8,812 nucleotides of DNA. Origin: Acidobacteria bacterium AH-259-G07. Lineage in GTDB: Bacteria; Acidobacteriota; UBA6911; RPQK01; JADFOI01. Below are positions 6,946-8,812 of the stretch, piece by piece. Each line of letters opens with the position of its first letter. The stretch's first letter is position 1. Both the position numbers and the translations under genes were made by a program. A model generated the notes under the pieces. The model was not told the origin of the DNA and made no database searches. It saw only the letters and a program-made list of their open reading frames with translations. Where the stretch lies: positions 1 through 8,812 of the forward strand of contig JALLON010000109.1 of the NCBI GenBank assembly GCA_027717925.1. Reading direction: 5' to 3'.

Positions 6946-8565
6946 TCATGGAGAAATAAACAGTTCTTGCCAAATGGTGACCGATTTCTTTCCGTCTCGG
7001 TCCCCGGCGCTACCGTCCCACACAGCAAAGCTCACCAAGGCGGTGTCACCAAGTCGGAGCGAGACTTGCGTGTCGTCTTCGCCCCAAAGCGCACGCTTGA
7101 ACACCACCCGATAAGAACCGACAGAGTAGACGCCGGTGGCCTCAACTCGCTGATCCACGAGCGGACGTGCCTTCAAAGTTCCAAACCCTTCCGCCACCAG
7201 GTCCTCAGCCGCACTCTTGCGGGTCGGATCAGAGACGATGTTTTTGGCTCCCCACCCTGTGACAAAGCTCGGGTCCGACTCCAGTGTGAGGGCATGCCTC
7301 GTCGGCTGTTCCAGGGCAGAGCGGAGGAGGTTCGGATAGGAGTCGATACCAATGTTCGGATAGATTTTGTCCAGATCCTGAAAGGCTGACTCGAGATCCG
7401 CCTGCCGCTCTGATTTCCACATCCAGATATTCACCCCCGTGCCTTTTTCACCCATGCCAAAGAAAGGAGGATCCGGGTCCCCGGAAAGCTCGATGGCCAC
7501 GGCATCGCGGAAATCCTGGGGACGAAGCGCCGTGTGGTCGTGCGTGGCGTCGGGCCAGGTCAGTTGGATGGCGATCTCCTGACCGTCGTGTAGGGCTTGA
7601 ACGGCCACCTCTTCAGGACGATCATCCCGCCACCACAGGGGCATCAAGTGAAGGTTGAATGCCGGCGTACTGCGCCAGCTGCTGGCATCGGGGTGATCGG
7701 GAAGCTCGTCCACGCGGGTCGCCACCATGCGAAAACGCTTCATCTCCATTCGAGCACGCTGCTCATGGCTGGACATCTCTCGGACGTAGTGGACCAGATG
7801 CCAGATGTCGTCACCATAAAGAGCCGGATGAGAGGGCATGGAGGAGCCGGGCAAGCCGGCTGCAATCCTGTGGTACACTGGCTCAGGCTCGGGCCTGCCC
7901 TTGTAAATTCCCGCCGTCAGGTCGCGCGGTCGCGTGGGAAAGCCCTCAGAATCTTCCTGCTCTTCCTGGCCCTCGCCTTTGCCCGTCGGACCGTGGCAAC
8001 CGGCACACACCTCCAGATAAAGCTCGTGAGCACGAGCCCGCGCTTCCGATGTGTAAGAGGGCTCGGGTGGGACTTTTACGTGGCCCGTGGGAATGTCGGT
8101 TTCACTTTCGGGCTGGTGATCGGGGCCAATTTCAAAGGGGTTCCTGGCGAAAGACTTGACGTAGTGAACCAAGCCCCAGCGGGTTTCCTCTGGAAGGTGA
8201 GCCCAGGAGGGCATGGCGGAACCCGGCATGCCCCGGGATAGGGTCTCAAACAGATCTTCGTCAGTGGGCACATAGTCCCAGGTCGAGACCAGTCGGTAGC
8301 GGGCGTCCACGAAATTTCGTGGTTTTGGATAAAGCAGGTAAGCCGCCTCAGCTTGACCGTCGCCTTTTTCGCCATGGCAAGGGAGACACTTCTTCTCATA
8401 AGTGTTCTTCCCCAACTCCAAAAGCCGCGGTGAAGCAGCCATCTGAGTCGTCGGAGTCAGCCGTCCAGTGCTCTCCCCCGCAGGAGGCGACTGCGAACAC
8501 GCCATCGCTAGAAACGCCAAGCCACCCGCGACCAGTGTTGCAACCGGTCCTCTGAAAACTACCAT
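6946..8565 (-). CDS. Two-heme cytochrome c fused to NxrC/ethylbenzene-dehydrogenase-gamma-like heme b domain
   Basis: This 539-residue secreted electron carrier is first in the operon. Residues 1-22 form a signal peptide, and AMAC ending at Cys23 could be a lipobox, though Met at -2 is uncommon. Two homologous class I cytochrome c domains follow: CLPCH (60-64) with probable axial Met118 in GSAMPSW, and CAGCH (187-191) with probable Met243 in GSSMPSH. Residues from about 300 to 539 resemble the gamma subunit of ethylbenzene/DMS dehydrogenase and NXR-C. The pattern is a TWPDATHDH stretch, FFGMGEKGTGVNIWMWKS with likely heme b ligand Met371, and DGKKSVTIW with likely ligand Lys527 (or Lys526). 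It probably takes electrons from, or gives them to, the last beta cluster through heme b and passes them along two heme c. Related enzymes often have the heme b part as a separate subunit. ATG 8565 has GGGGAG eight bases upstream. Confidence 0.9.
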   Translation of the reverse strand: MVVFRGPVATLVAGGLAFLAMACSQSPPAGESTGRLTPTTQMAASPRLLELGKNTYEKKCLPCHGEKGDGQAEAAYLLYPKPRNFVDARYRLVSTWDYVPTDEDLFETLSRGMPGSAMPSWAHLPEETRWGLVHYVKSFARNPFEIGPDHQPESETDIPTGHVKVPPEPSYTSEARARAHELYLEVCAGCHGPTGKGEGQEEQEDSEGFPTRPRDLTAGIYKGRPEPEPVYHRIAAGLPGSSMPSHPALYGDDIWHLVHYVREMSSHEQRARMEMKRFRMVATRVDELPDHPDASSWRSTPAFNLHLMPLWWRDDRPEEVAVQALHDGQEIAIQLTWPDATHDHTALRPQDFRDAVAIELSGDPDPPFFGMGEKGTGVNIWMWKSERQADLESAFQDLDKIYPNIGIDSYPNLLRSALEQPTRHALTLESDPSFVTGWGAKNIVSDPTRKSAAEDLVAEGFGTLKARPLVDQRVEATGVYSVGSYRVVFKRALWGEDDTQVSLRLGDTALVSFAVWDGSAGDRDGKKSVTIWQELFISP

Positions 8566-8688
8566 TTTTGTCGCTCCCCTTTTCTTCTAGCGCAGATCGA
8601 TTCGAATACTGTTCAAACCCTTTCCGTCTCTGCACAAAATTAAGCTTGAACTCAATCAGACAGATAATCGGATCTCGCACTACCAGTA

Positions 8689-8704
8689 GGCAATTTTCAA
8701 ACCA
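8689..8704 (-). promoter_or_regulatory. Possible sigma-54 (-24/-12) promoter for the operon
   Basis: On the minus strand TGGTTTGAAAATTGCC matches the sigma-54 consensus TGGCACG-N4-TTGCW at 8 of 12 fixed positions. It has the required GG and GC and exact spacing. It would start transcription near 8677, leaving a leader of about 110 bases before ATG 8565. No upstream activator site is recognised, and AT-rich sigma-70-like hexamers also occur upstream (for example TTAACT and TATAAG, 18 bases apart, around 8727-8756). A single match of this quality can arise by chance. Confidence 0.3.
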
Positions 8705-8812
8705 GCACACTGAAAGCTTTGAGTCTGATCTTATAACTCTATTAATACTAGTTAGTTAAAGCCTCTGTCTGGTCAATAGCCGACTTCTCGTGAAGCCGGT
8801 TTTCTGTCTTTA

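Noticed and set aside
7597..8241. Plus-strand open frame of 214 codons opposite the cytochrome gene
   Set aside because: Antisense shadow; the translation has no family features, while the minus strand shows two CxxCH sites and the heme b motifs.
8644..8658. TTGAGTTCAA palindrome as a possible FNR/CRP-type operator upstream of the operon
   Set aside because: The half-sites are two bases apart, not four as in TTGAT-N4-ATCAA, and it would lie downstream of any likely promoter here.
8780..8799. Hairpin CCGACTTC-TCGT-GAAGCCGG followed on the plus strand by TTTTC
   Set aside because: The plus-strand stem has an A-C mismatch and no plus-strand gene in the window to terminate; on the minus strand the stem pairs better but has no T-run after it. 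It might belong to a gene beyond the window edge, which cannot be judged.

Overview
The window carries one compact, probably single-transcript operon on the minus strand, read from about 8565 down to 87. It encodes a periplasmic molybdenum oxidoreductase of the type II DMSO reductase family, the group that includes NarG-type nitrate reductases, the Nitrospira/Kuenenia-type nitrite oxidoreductase (NXR), and the DMS, ethylbenzene, selenate and (per)chlorate enzymes. In transcription order the genes are: (1) a 539-residue secreted protein with two c-type heme domains fused to an ethylbenzene-dehydrogenase-gamma/NxrC-like heme b domain; (2) a 1146-residue Tat-exported molybdopterin catalytic subunit; (3) a 110-residue protein of unknown function; (4) a 422-residue four-cluster iron-sulfur subunit; (5) a 274-residue TorD/NarJ-like maturation chaperone; (6) a 305-residue HExxH protein with a C-terminal zinc ribbon. 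All gaps are short (2 to 37 bases). Two annotated-looking starts should move downstream to ATG codons with good ribosome binding sites (beta subunit to 3115, HExxH protein to 1004).

From memory of the families, the alpha and beta subunits look closest to periplasmic NXR and its nitrate-reductase relatives. The beta subunit shares long stretches with Nitrospira NxrB, and the alpha FS0 site reads Cys-x3-Asp-x3-Cys rather than the His-x3-Cys-x3-Cys of NarG. The likely electron path between the Mo site and the outside is Mo-bisMGD, FS0, the four beta clusters, heme b, then two heme c. There is no NarI-like membrane subunit, so exchange with a soluble or membrane periplasmic partner is likely. The reaction in vivo (nitrite oxidation, nitrate reduction or another oxyanion) cannot be decided from sequence alone.

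The host is a diderm-type bacterium with Sec, Tat and cytochrome c maturation and a moderately high GC content. Nothing here fixes the phylum. Nitrospirota, Nitrospinota, Acidobacteriota or a relative are reasonable guesses, and the GC-rich palindromic repeat at the left edge is of a kind seen in several environmental phyla.

Layout: 1-90 holds two copies of a GC-rich palindromic repeat in inverted orientation, the second supplying the stop codon of the last gene. 87-8565 is the operon. 8566-8812 is an AT-richer upstream region with a weak sigma-54-like promoter candidate and no gene. The less familiar parts of the locus are the c-c-b heme fusion, the 110-residue protein between the two catalytic-complex genes, and the translationally coupled HExxH/zinc-ribbon protein.
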